Assembly: GCA_023399055.1 (NCBI GenBank)
Contig: JAEWQV010000010.1
Location: 372,001 to 436,000, forward strand
Source of the DNA: Bacillota bacterium
Lineage (GTDB): Bacteria; Bacillota; Clostridia; Lachnospirales; Lachnospiraceae
Reading direction: 5' to 3'
Length of the DNA: 64,000 nt
In this document: positions 35,538 to 44,278 of the stretch, in pieces
Layout: each line of letters opens with the position of its first letter
Position numbering within the stretch: the stretch's first letter is position 1
Translations under genes and position numbers: made by a program
The notes under the pieces: generated by a model
The model's database searches: none
Told to the model about the DNA's origin: nothing
What the model saw: the letters and a program-made list of their open reading frames with translations, nothing else

Positions 35538-37019
35538 TTATTTTTCTTTCTGAATATGTATGGTTTTGCCTGTGCTTGACTTTTCTAATTCTTCAACAAA
35601 TTTAATTATCTTAGGTACTTTATGCAATGCTAAATGTTTTTGACAAAATAGTATGAGTTCCTCTTCATAAACAAAATTACATTTCCTTACAATTATTGCA
35701 CTGACAACCTCCCCAAAATCGGGGTGTGCTGCTCCACTTACCAATACATCCTTTACTTGTGGATGTTTTCTTAAAATATTTTCAACTTCATTTGGATTAA
35801 CTTTTACCCCCGCTACATTAATTAATTTTTTCGCTCTTCCTAAGATATAAATATATCCATCCTCTCGTATTTCTCCTATATCTCCAGTAGAATACCATTC
35901 CAAATCGAACATTGGTCCCCCAAGATAACCAATCGATTTTCCTTGACTTTTTACTTGGATTATTCCGTATTCTGCTGTCTTTTCCTTCTTTATTCTCACT
36001 TCAACATTTCGAAGAGCTTTACCAACAGAATTAATATTTTTTTCTAAATCTGTACTTAAATTTAAAGCTATCGTACCAGTTTCTGTACTGCCATATTCCT
36101 GATGTATTACTTTTCCGGTAAGCTCATAGAAATTTCTCATTACTTTTTCCTGTATAGGCGCACCAGCTGAAATACAAAATCTTAAAGTATTTAAGGAATA
36201 TGTCGTCGTATCAAACTGTTGTATCATAAGTGAATACATAAAAGGTACTCCCTGAAACACGGTTGCTTTCTCTTCATCTATAAGCCGCAGAATTTTTCTT
36301 GGCTGGAAACTATGCTGTAATAAAAGAGTTCCTCCCACTGCTAATCCTGACAACATACAAGACCCCATTGAATAAGAATGAAAAAATGGAGCTACTGCAA
36401 TCAATTTATCTGTTGAAGATAGTGGTAAAGTCGCAAGATAGTTTTCTAGTGCTGCTTGTAATGTTTTATGAGTGTTAATTACCCCCTTAGGACTTTCTGT
36501 AGAACCAGAAGTATATAATATTATTGCAGCGTCCTCTTCGTTAACATGATATTTATTTCCTTGTTTATATATGTTATATGTATTATCGCTATCATGGCTT
36601 AAGAGTTTCAGATCCTCTATGCATAAGAATTCTAAATTAGATAAACTACTATACTTGCTTTTTTCTAATCCCTCATCCAACTTATTGAATTTTGTTCTAC
36701 CTATATAATCAGTAATAATAATCTTAATATTATTTTCAATACAAACCTTGTAAACCTCTTCATTTAATTTCACATCAACCAGTACTGCAACCCCACCAAT
36801 ATTAGTAATTGAAAAAAAACTAATTATAAATTCAGGATAATTTGGCAAAAAGAGCAAAACCTTTTCTCCATAAACTATACCGCTGTTTTTCAAACGTTGT
36901 GAAAAATAATTAATTGCATTATTCAGTTGTAGATATGAAATTGAACGTTCAAAAAATTTGATAGCAGTTCTATCATAATAATCATGAATTTTCCCAAACA
37001 CTTTGTTATATATCGACAT
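35538..37019 (-). CDS. Acyl-adenylate ligase (class I adenylate-forming enzyme)
   Basis: This is a stand-alone 493-residue ligase that activates a carboxylic acid with ATP and loads it on a carrier protein or CoA. Motifs include ILYTSGSTESPKGVINTHK, QEYGSTETG, YSTGDIGEIREDG, GRAKKLINVAGVKVNPNEVE and the C-terminal catalytic Lys in SSTGKTIHIQ. It lacks condensation or carrier domains. The next upstream gene encodes a free carrier protein (28 bases away) and beyond that lie two genes for 3-amino-4-hydroxybenzoate. Loading of that aryl acid onto the carrier is therefore the most economical role. A fatty or amino acid substrate cannot be excluded from the binding-pocket residues. Confidence 0.88.
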   Translation of the reverse strand: MSIYNKVFGKIHDYYDRTAIKFFERSISYLQLNNAINYFSQRLKNSGIVYGEKVLLFLPNYPEFIISFFSITNIGGVAVLVDVKLNEEVYKVCIENNIKIIITDYIGRTKFNKLDEGLEKSKYSSLSNLEFLCIEDLKLLSHDSDNTYNIYKQGNKYHVNEEDAAIILYTSGSTESPKGVINTHKTLQAALENYLATLPLSSTDKLIAVAPFFHSYSMGSCMLSGLAVGGTLLLQHSFQPRKILRLIDEEKATVFQGVPFMYSLMIQQFDTTTYSLNTLRFCISAGAPIQEKVMRNFYELTGKVIHQEYGSTETGTIALNLSTDLEKNINSVGKALRNVEVRIKKEKTAEYGIIQVKSQGKSIGYLGGPMFDLEWYSTGDIGEIREDGYIYILGRAKKLINVAGVKVNPNEVENILRKHPQVKDVLVSGAAHPDFGEVVSAIIVRKCNFVYEEELILFCQKHLALHKVPKIIKFVEELEKSSTGKTIHIQKEK

Positions 37020-37046
37020 ATTTCCTCCATTATCTAGGCAAAAAAA

Positions 37047-37304
37047 CTAGTAATTTAAACTCTTGTAGCAGTATTCAATAATATCCTCCAAAGTTTTAAA
37101 CATGAAATAATCCCAATAATCATCATCTATTTTTATATTTAATTCTTTTTCGATAGTAGATAATAGTTTAAGAAAACAAAGTGAATCTAATCCTATGCCA
37201 CTTTCATCTAAAGGTATTATGTCACTATTATAAGTCAAAGATCGTAAAATAACTTGTTCTTCTAAAATTTTGATAATACGGTCTCTTATTACTTGTCTCT
37301 CCAT
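37047..37304 (-). CDS. Free-standing acyl carrier protein 1
   Basis: This 85-residue carrier protein has the phosphopantetheine Ser41 in IGLDSLCFLKLL and an acidic helix afterwards (TIEKELNIKIDDDYW). AAAGGAG precedes the ATG. It lies between the aldolase gene (11 bases) and the acyl-AMP ligase (28 bases), so it probably carries the ligase product to a BtrH-like transferase or to the dehydrogenase. Confidence 0.92.
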   Translation of the reverse strand: MERQVIRDRIIKILEEQVILRSLTYNSDIIPLDESGIGLDSLCFLKLLSTIEKELNIKIDDDYWDYFMFKTLEDIIEYCYKSLNY

Positions 37305-37315
37305 AATTTTCTCCT

Positions 37316-38101
37316 TTAGTACTTTAGTTTTGTTAAAACTTCCTCTAGCTTTAATTCTCCATGCACCAATTTACTTATTAAATGCAATATTTCCTCTGGA
37401 TTATTCCTTTGAAAAATATTTCTGCCAATTGCCACACCTGATGCACCTTCTTTCAAGACATTATTTATTGTTTTGAATAATTGTGCTTCATCAGTAACTA
37501 CCGATCCTCCAGCTATTAGTACTGGTATCTGAACACTTTCCATAACTTTGTGTACATACTCTATTTGACTAGGACAGCATACTTTTACTAAATCAGCACC
37601 TAACTCTTCTGCCAGGCGAGCTGCATGAGCTATCTCAGTATAATCTTGGGGTTTATTATATGAATACACCATGGCTAAAAGAGGCATTCCCCATTCCATG
37701 CAGGCTTTTGAGACTTCTCCTAATTTTTCAATCATATAATTATCTGAACCAGTACCTAGATTCACCTGAATTGAAACACCATCAGCGCCTAACTTTAAAG
37801 CCTCTTCAACAGACCCTATTAATACTTTATTATTTGAATCCAAAGATAACATTGTTGAAGCGGAAAGATGCATTATATATCTGCCATTAGCTAATGTTTT
37901 ATTGCATGCTACCTGCTTTAATATACCTTTATGTACTACTACTGCATCTGCTCCCCCTTGAATTATCTGACCTATCAATTTTATCGGGTTCTCAATTCCG
38001 TTAATAGGTCCATAGGTTGTACCATGATCCATAGGTACAATGCACAATCTTTCAGAAGGATGAACCATAAGGCGCGATAGTCTTATTGATTTACCATACA
38101 T
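37316..38101 (-). CDS. DhnA-type class I aldolase, GriI-like (3,4-AHBA pathway)
   Basis: This 261-residue Schiff-base aldolase belongs to the DhnA / 2-amino-3,7-dideoxy-hept-6-ulosonate synthase group. It has VPMDHGTTYGPI (Asp25), a Tyr in MVYSYNK and the probable Schiff-base Lys173 in GADLVKVCCP. A GG phosphate site occurs in LIAGGSVV and ASGVAIGRNIF. In Streptomyces griseus, GriI joins aspartate semialdehyde with dihydroxyacetone phosphate as the first step to 3-amino-4-hydroxybenzoate. The partner enzyme (GriH type) is encoded directly upstream (38136-39236), which makes the same pathway likely. A role in archaeal-type shikimate synthesis is less likely inside this cluster. Confidence 0.85.
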   Translation of the reverse strand: MYGKSIRLSRLMVHPSERLCIVPMDHGTTYGPINGIENPIKLIGQIIQGGADAVVVHKGILKQVACNKTLANGRYIMHLSASTMLSLDSNNKVLIGSVEEALKLGADGVSIQVNLGTGSDNYMIEKLGEVSKACMEWGMPLLAMVYSYNKPQDYTEIAHAARLAEELGADLVKVCCPSQIEYVHKVMESVQIPVLIAGGSVVTDEAQLFKTINNVLKEGASGVAIGRNIFQRNNPEEILHLISKLVHGELKLEEVLTKLKY

Positions 38102-38135
38102 TTATTTTTCCTCTCTCAACTTCTGTTTGTATATT

Positions 38136-39236
38136 TTATTTTTCTTCTAAGGCCTCATCTATCTTAATTCCAACATGCCTTCCACCATTACACATATATG
38201 TTAAAAGTTGATCTCCTTTTTTTATTGTGGACGCATTAAGTGGTTCTCCAGTTGCTCCAAAAATACGAATATGCCAATCATCCTGAACAATTGAATTAAT
38301 AAAGGTACCATTCACCTCCACTTCAATTTTTAAAAGTGGTCTCATTTCCGTTTTTACCCTTCCTACACTAACTTCTCTCGTATTTCCCTCTGTATCTATA
38401 CATATAATTTTAGACCCAGCTTTTAATTCGGTTAAATAATTTGTCATCTCATTACCTGCCCATATGTATGAATGTACCGCTCCCGCATTAACTCTAAATG
38501 GTCTTAGCTCCATATATGGAAGATAGTGAGTTTCTGAGCTAACAATTAGTCCCCCATTTGATGTGGACCCAATAATCATACCTTCATTTTGTTTCATTAA
38601 ATTTGTAGTATCAATGCATGCTCTATACCCCATTCCAATATGTTCTACATTAACTACAGTTCCAGTAACCAAATCCAGTTTTCCTATTTCTTCATTAGCC
38701 ATATATTTATCCATTCGAACAACCTCATTAATATCTTCACTTCTTAGAACAATGCCATCACTGCCAATCTGCATTACCCCTAATGAAATTTCTGCCTCCT
38801 GTTGTGTCTTTACATGTTTCAAAATATTTACTTGGCTATTTTGTAAGCGTGCAATTAATAATTCCAACGGAATATTGGTTTCGTGTTTAAAGTCTACAAC
38901 AAGATAGTCAAAATCATTGCTATCTTTCCAGGCAGCCTCCATATCATCCTGATTCTCAATAAACTTATATATTGCAGTTATATATCCTTGGTTCTTTGCC
39001 TTTTTAAGTTTCTGTATAGACTTTGAGAATAATATCACATCTTTCTGATATTCAGTTTCCATCTCCTCCGTATTATCTATGTCTACAATTAACTTTATCT
39101 TATGAGGAGCTTGCAACCTATCAATCATATCATTGTTAACTAATAAGTACTCAAAATGTAAGTTATATACTAATGGAAGAAGAACTTCTTCATTTTTCAA
39201 ATTACGAGCATCAAACCATACTAGCTTTTTTTTCAT
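38136..39236 (-). CDS. 3-dehydroquinate synthase II type enzyme, GriH-like (3,4-AHBA pathway)
   Basis: This 366-residue protein belongs to the family that includes archaeal 3-dehydroquinate synthase II and GriH. Family features are the start KKLVWFDARN, the central RPFRVNAGAVHSYIW and KAGSKIICIDTEGNTREVSV. The C-terminal block has GRVKTEMRPLLKIEVE, QDDWHIRIFGATGEPLN and MCNGGRHVGI. GriH converts the GriI product to 3-amino-4-hydroxybenzoate. The gene pair GriH-GriI here is separated by 34 bases. Length and conserved blocks look complete. Confidence 0.88.
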   Translation of the reverse strand: MKKKLVWFDARNLKNEEVLLPLVYNLHFEYLLVNNDMIDRLQAPHKIKLIVDIDNTEEMETEYQKDVILFSKSIQKLKKAKNQGYITAIYKFIENQDDMEAAWKDSNDFDYLVVDFKHETNIPLELLIARLQNSQVNILKHVKTQQEAEISLGVMQIGSDGIVLRSEDINEVVRMDKYMANEEIGKLDLVTGTVVNVEHIGMGYRACIDTTNLMKQNEGMIIGSTSNGGLIVSSETHYLPYMELRPFRVNAGAVHSYIWAGNEMTNYLTELKAGSKIICIDTEGNTREVSVGRVKTEMRPLLKIEVEVNGTFINSIVQDDWHIRIFGATGEPLNASTIKKGDQLLTYMCNGGRHVGIKIDEALEEK

Positions 39237-39280
39237 TTGTTTATTTTCCTCTCATATTAAATTTGTAAATATGTACAAAG

Positions 39281-39526
39281 TTATAATTTTTTAGCAATGC
39301 TGTTCACTATATCTTGAAACGTATTAAATTGATCTATATTTAATTCCTCATCATCAAATTCAATATTAAATTCTGATTCAAATGCAACAAGCATCTTTAT
39401 AAAACTTATCGAGTTAATATCTAAAGTTTCCAAAGGTGTTTCCACGTTAATCGTATTAATATCACAATTTAAATCTAATGTCTCAAACATTACCTTTTTT
39501 ACTTTTGATTCAATTTCATTACACAT
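39281..39526 (-). CDS. Free-standing acyl carrier protein 2
   Basis: This is an 81-residue carrier protein with Ser39 in LDINSISFIKML, followed by the acidic helix VAFESEFNIEFDDEEL. AGGAGGA precedes the ATG. It sits between the PKS gene and the AHBA genes. It may hold an AHBA-derived acyl group or an extender unit for the AT-less PKS. Confidence 0.92.
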   Translation of the reverse strand: MCNEIESKVKKVMFETLDLNCDINTINVETPLETLDINSISFIKMLVAFESEFNIEFDDEELNIDQFNTFQDIVNSIAKKL

Positions 39527-39560
39527 AATTAATCCTCCTGTAAATTTAAAATTTTATATT

Positions 39561-42500
39561 TTATTGTAATAAAAATATTGCATCATAAAGCTTTCTTTCA
39601 TAACTATAAGCTAATTCAAGCTTACTGATAGCTACAGCAAAAGTTTCCTCATTGTAAGCATTAGAGAAAATGTATTTAGCCAAATTTAATCTTGCAAAAT
39701 CCCAACACTCAAGAATAGTATCAACTAACGCAATAGTATCCGAATTTTTATCAAACATATTTTGTATCCTGTACTTATCTGCTTTTTTCGCATTCATTAT
39801 ATTATTAAAAATATGTAATAAGTTGTCTTTCGATTTTATAAGCTCTTCTTTACTCATTACTATTTGTCTAAAATCTTTAATAAATAATACTAGGTTTTCT
39901 AACCCATTCAGAAGATCATTTTTCTTTCCATTCATATTATGTAAGAATATTGATTTATAATCTATACTGTCATATCGTTCGTCATGAAAATTCTCATCTA
40001 AATAGAATTCAAAATAGGACTCAAATTCCGAGTCCTTCATGAAGTTACTTATATGGCCTTGATAGGAATTTAATAAATCTTCATAGCTAATTTTGTGTTC
40101 GCTATAGGATAGATTCTGCTGATGTGTATGTTCAATAATATGAAAGTATTTTTCTTCCGTATTAAAACCATATACTAACCATGTATGTGGTAAATGTTCT
40201 TTTAAATAAGTATCTTTCCTAATCGATTCATAAAAACAGTCTACCCATATTATTACTGGTCTTTCCCTACTCAAAGCATCTATTATATCCTTAATAACAT
40301 CTGCACTTTTTAATTTTGTATGGATTTCAATTCCATGCATTTTCAATAAACTATGCATTGGTTGAACTTCATGATATTTAAGTTCTAAATTAATTTTATC
40401 TAAGCTCCGACTATATGTATAAATAGGAACATCATTCATTAAAAATAATTCTACAGATTTATTAAAATAATTAATAACTGGAAAAAACGAGTTATAGAAA
40501 CAGCTTCTATAGAATACATCATTAAAAGGTTTTATATTATTAAGTATTTTGGAATTTTCAATAGCGCTATTGCTACTCTCTAAATATTCTGCCATTTTTT
40601 CTATTGTTGGATATTTAGTAATTTCGGAAGCTTTTATTTTTATATTATCCTTTTCTAATTCCACTTCCATTTTAACAGCAAGTATTGAATCTCCCCCAAT
40701 TTCAAAGAAATTATCATAAATGCTAATTTCTTCATACCCTAATACCATACCCCATATCTGCGCTATTTTTATTTCTTTACAAGAATATCCCCCCTCTTCT
40801 TTTCCATTAAGTTTAACATGAATTATTTTTTCAATAGAGTTTTCTGATGTTTTTACAATCCTCCTTTGCTTTAATTCTAGTAATATTTCTTCTGATAATT
40901 TAAATGGCAGATAATCAATCAAATCGTATATTTCCCCTTGAAAGTTCAATTCTCCAATAATTACCCTTGAAATCTCCTTGCCTAAAATTTCGTCAAATGC
41001 ATTTATTGCTTTCTTAGGTGGCATTATTTTGAATATTTCTTTGCTTTCATTTGTGTTCTTTCCCTGTGCTATTCCAGTATCAAGCCATTGGGGCCAGTTG
41101 ATAACTAAAGTTCCCTTTCTTTTACTATCTCTATACGCCGAATAAGCATCAATATAACTATTCGCTGCAGTATATCCACTTGAAGCAAGTCCTGATACCA
41201 ATGTCATTGCTGATGAGAATATGATAAAGAAATCTAAATTATCATTTTTTGTTACATTATCCAATACGAATACTCCTGAAACCTTTGCCCTCAAATTATG
41301 CTGAAATGTTTCAACCGTATAATCTCTAATACGAAAATCATTTCCAGATGTCGCACTATGAACTACTCCATTAATCGACCCATACCGACTTCTAATCTCT
41401 CCAAATAGTTGCTCTACCTTCAGACTGTCAGAAATATCTGCACTATAAAATGTAATGTTAGATCCTGATTTTTCAATTTCTATTAAATTCTGAATTTTTC
41501 TACTAAGATTCTCATTACGATCTTCTTCCATTATTTGAAGCCAATTATTTCGTTCAGGAAAACAGGATCTGTTTATAAAGATAAGGTTAATGCTATTTTT
41601 TGATGCTAGGAATTTGGCTACTTCAATTCCTAGTCCGCCTGCTCCTCCTGCAATAATATAAACCCCTTGTTCCTTAATGGTAAATTCCTTGATTTCTAGT
41701 TTATCTGTATTTACTTTATCAATAATTTCAACATATCTCTGTCTTTCTCTAAAAGCTATCATGTAATCTTTGCTTTTATTATTCAGTTCCAATACGATAT
41801 CATTACCAGTAGTAGCATCGTCTATATCGATACATCTACATCTAATATTTGGATATTCCCAGTTTATTGTCTTTCCTAATCCAAATATTGTAGCATACTC
41901 AGGTTTAAGAACTTTCTCTACTTTAGTTATTGAATTAACGTATTTTGAAACTATAACAAAATCAATATTTTCATTTATTGAACTTTTCTCAATTGCTTTC
42001 ATTAAATGTAATAAACTATCGGAACCAATCATCTGACTTTCTTCTAAATGATCAATACATTTCACTTCTCTCGTATCAGTAACTGACAGCAAATGTATAA
42101 TTTGCGATATCTTTTTATCACTCAATACATGAATCATTTGATCGTAGTCAATCTGATTACTACCTATGATATATTTATTAACACTGACTTTTTTAAATTC
42201 TTGACCAATTTCCACTTCTATAACGTCATTTTTTTTTTGTCTTAAGTCTTTTGTGATATCATTTCCAAATGCTTCATTTTCTTTCAATACTAATATAACT
42301 CGCTTGGAAATTCTATTCTCACTATTTTCTAATTCCTTCTTTTGCCATGTAACCTCATAATATGTTTGTTTGAAGCTTGACGATTTTTTTTCATCTATTA
42401 CTTCAGGGATACTAAACCAACATCGTTTACGGGAAAATACATATGTTGGTAAGCTAACTCTATGTCCATTTAAATTTTTAAACATCTCATTCCAGTTTAC

Positions 42501-44252
42501 CTCGGCCCCAGCTATGTATATTTCGCAAATTTCATCTAACAATACTTTATTTGTAAAAAAGCTTTTAACAAATGCTGTTATTTTCACATTTACTTCTAAA
42601 CTCATTTTTCTCTTTTGGGATTCTGTTGTTATACCTGCTTGACTTACCATATTACTACTATTTTGTATCCTGTATTCTGAATAATATAGCCCTTCTACCT
42701 GCGTACAGCGACAACCATTTGTATAAAAGTCATCCAACTTATGAATTAGATCCTCTTTATTAATAAACTGTATTGCCAATCTATAATTATAATGCTCTCT
42801 TTCGGTATTTGCAGTGTAACAGACATCCAATAAATTAATTAAATCACCTTTTTTTAATAACTTAATATATCTTTCTACCAGCTTTGTTAGACTTTCCTCA
42901 TTCCTTGCGGACAAAGACAAAACCTGTGGAAAAGAAATATCCTCTGGTAAAATTCTCACATTTTCTGGCGCTTCTTCTAAAACGATATGACAGTTAGTCC
43001 CACTAATGCCAAAGGAACTTACCCCACATCTTCTAGGTAAATTATTTACATCCCAATCCAATAATTCATCATTAACATAAACGGGTGAGTTAGTAAAATT
43101 AATTTTGCTATTTGGCCTGTTAAAATGTATATTAGGCGCAAGCTGCTTATATTTTAAGGACATAACTGCTTTTATAAGTCCCGTTATACCAGCTGCTCCG
43201 ATGAGATGTCCCATATTAGTTTTTACAGAACTAATTGCACAAAATTGGTTCTTCTGCGTATATTTTTTAAAGGCTTTCTTTATTCCCAAAACTTCAACAG
43301 GATCACCCAGTTTAGTTGCTGTACCATGTGCTTCAATATATGTAATAGATTCAGGTTCTACTGAAGCATTATCCCAAGCTCTTGTAATGACATCAGCTTG
43401 GGATAATGAATCTGGTGCTGTTATACCAAAAGTTTTTCCATCTTGGTTAATTGCACTTCCTTTAATTATTGCATAAACATTATCACCATCTGCTAGAGCT
43501 GCATCTAAAGATTTTAATACAATAACTCCGACACCTTCTCCTGTACCTGTCCCGTCTCCATTTATATCAAAAGTCCTTGTTAAGCCATCTGAAGATTCTA
43601 TTCCAGAGACTACACCAGTCCCTATCGGTAATAATCTTATATTTATTCCACCTGCTATAGCTACTTCACAATCACCACTTTTAATTCCTTGGCAAGCATA
43701 ATGTACAGCAACTAATGATGAGGAACATGCCGTATCAAAACATACCGCAGGACCTTTAAAATCAAAGTGATACGATACTCTACTAGCAACAATGGAAGGT
43801 AAATTACCAGAAAAAGCTATTGACAGATTTTCTGGTTCTGTTTCTGCAACTGCATGACCATATCCTTTATGCATAGCATCCGTTGGTAGTCCAATATAGG
43901 TCCCGACCCTAAATCCTTTTAGATTTATTGCCTTATATCCAGAATCTTCAATCGCCTTCCAGGTTTCTTGGAGTAGAATTCTTTGTATTGGGTCCATTAA
44001 ACTTGCTTCTTTCGGAGATATTTTAAAGAATTCATAATCAAATTTATCAATCTCATCAAGATATGCGCCTCTCACATAGTCTCGATTTTCCTTTGGAAAT
44101 TCAATAAAGTCTAAATAATTCTCTGTATCTCGCTTCCTTGTATTAGGAAATTCGGAAAAGAAATCTTTTCCTTCTTGAATATTATTCCAGAATTCCTCAA
44201 TGTTATTTGCTTTTGAAAACTTTCCTGAAATACCTATAATAGCTAAATCCAT
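39561..44252 (-). CDS. Type I PKS module: KS-KR-ACP with BtrH-like C-terminal domain, no AT
   Basis: This protein performs one polyketide extension with ketoreduction. Numbered from the GTG at 44279, the ketosynthase (about 10-440) has Cys185 (DTACSSSL), His318 (IEAHGTAT) and His358 (NMGHLIGAAG). A post-KS linker ends in LPTYVFSRKRCW, with no acyltransferase, as in trans-AT systems. The KR (about 640-1130) has GGAGGLG and a catalytic set around Tyr1036 (SSGYTAANSY). The ACP Ser1198 is in EIGGDSILAV. Residues 1250-1572 resemble BtrH, with Cys1260 (FYRSCFYNSFFPV), VIIWVDCFYE and His1365 (LPHTWLVYGF); this could release the chain onto an amine. The start at ATG 44252 has AAGGAT upstream. No AT gene is in the window. 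Confidence 0.85.
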   Translation of the reverse strand: MDLAIIGISGKFSKANNIEEFWNNIQEGKDFFSEFPNTRKRDTENYLDFIEFPKENRDYVRGAYLDEIDKFDYEFFKISPKEASLMDPIQRILLQETWKAIEDSGYKAINLKGFRVGTYIGLPTDAMHKGYGHAVAETEPENLSIAFSGNLPSIVASRVSYHFDFKGPAVCFDTACSSSLVAVHYACQGIKSGDCEVAIAGGINIRLLPIGTGVVSGIESSDGLTRTFDINGDGTGTGEGVGVIVLKSLDAALADGDNVYAIIKGSAINQDGKTFGITAPDSLSQADVITRAWDNASVEPESITYIEAHGTATKLGDPVEVLGIKKAFKKYTQKNQFCAISSVKTNMGHLIGAAGITGLIKAVMSLKYKQLAPNIHFNRPNSKINFTNSPVYVNDELLDWDVNNLPRRCGVSSFGISGTNCHIVLEEAPENVRILPEDISFPQVLSLSARNEESLTKLVERYIKLLKKGDLINLLDVCYTANTEREHYNYRLAIQFINKEDLIHKLDDFYTNGCRCTQVEGLYYSEYRIQNSSNMVSQAGITTESQKRKMSLEVNVKITAFVKSFFTNKVLLDEICEIYIAGAEVNWNEMFKNLNGHRVSLPTYVFSRKRCWFSIPEVIDEKKSSSFKQTYYEVTWQKKELENSENRISKRVILVLKENEAFGNDITKDLRQKKNDVIEVEIGQEFKKVSVNKYIIGSNQIDYDQMIHVLSDKKISQIIHLLSVTDTREVKCIDHLEESQMIGSDSLLHLMKAIEKSSINENIDFVIVSKYVNSITKVEKVLKPEYATIFGLGKTINWEYPNIRCRCIDIDDATTGNDIVLELNNKSKDYMIAFRERQRYVEIIDKVNTDKLEIKEFTIKEQGVYIIAGGAGGLGIEVAKFLASKNSINLIFINRSCFPERNNWLQIMEEDRNENLSRKIQNLIEIEKSGSNITFYSADISDSLKVEQLFGEIRSRYGSINGVVHSATSGNDFRIRDYTVETFQHNLRAKVSGVFVLDNVTKNDNLDFFIIFSSAMTLVSGLASSGYTAANSYIDAYSAYRDSKRKGTLVINWPQWLDTGIAQGKNTNESKEIFKIMPPKKAINAFDEILGKEISRVIIGELNFQGEIYDLIDYLPFKLSEEILLELKQRRIVKTSENSIEKIIHVKLNGKEEGGYSCKEIKIAQIWGMVLGYEEISIYDNFFEIGGDSILAVKMEVELEKDNIKIKASEITKYPTIEKMAEYLESSNSAIENSKILNNIKPFNDVFYRSCFYNSFFPVINYFNKSVELFLMNDVPIYTYSRSLDKINLELKYHEVQPMHSLLKMHGIEIHTKLKSADVIKDIIDALSRERPVIIWVDCFYESIRKDTYLKEHLPHTWLVYGFNTEEKYFHIIEHTHQQNLSYSEHKISYEDLLNSYQGHISNFMKDSEFESYFEFYLDENFHDERYDSIDYKSIFLHNMNGKKNDLLNGLENLVLFIKDFRQIVMSKEELIKSKDNLLHIFNNIMNAKKADKYRIQNMFDKNSDTIALVDTILECWDFARLNLAKYIFSNAYNEETFAVAISKLELAYSYERKLYDAIFLLQ

Positions 44253-44278
44253 ATTACTTATATCCTTTCGTGCTTTCA

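Noticed and set aside
33233..37304. Ligase + carrier protein + acyl-CoA dehydrogenase as a pyrrole-2-carboxylate (proline oxidation) cassette
   Set aside because: The three parts are present, but the ligase does not look like a proline-type A domain and the genes sit next to the AHBA pair. Kept only as an alternative for the dehydrogenase role.
31457..39526. Aminomalonyl- or hydroxymalonyl-carrier extender pathway as in zwittermicin
   Set aside because: Free carriers and an acyl-CoA dehydrogenase are present, but no 3-hydroxyacyl dehydrogenase, FkbH-like protein or serine-type activation gene is seen in the window.
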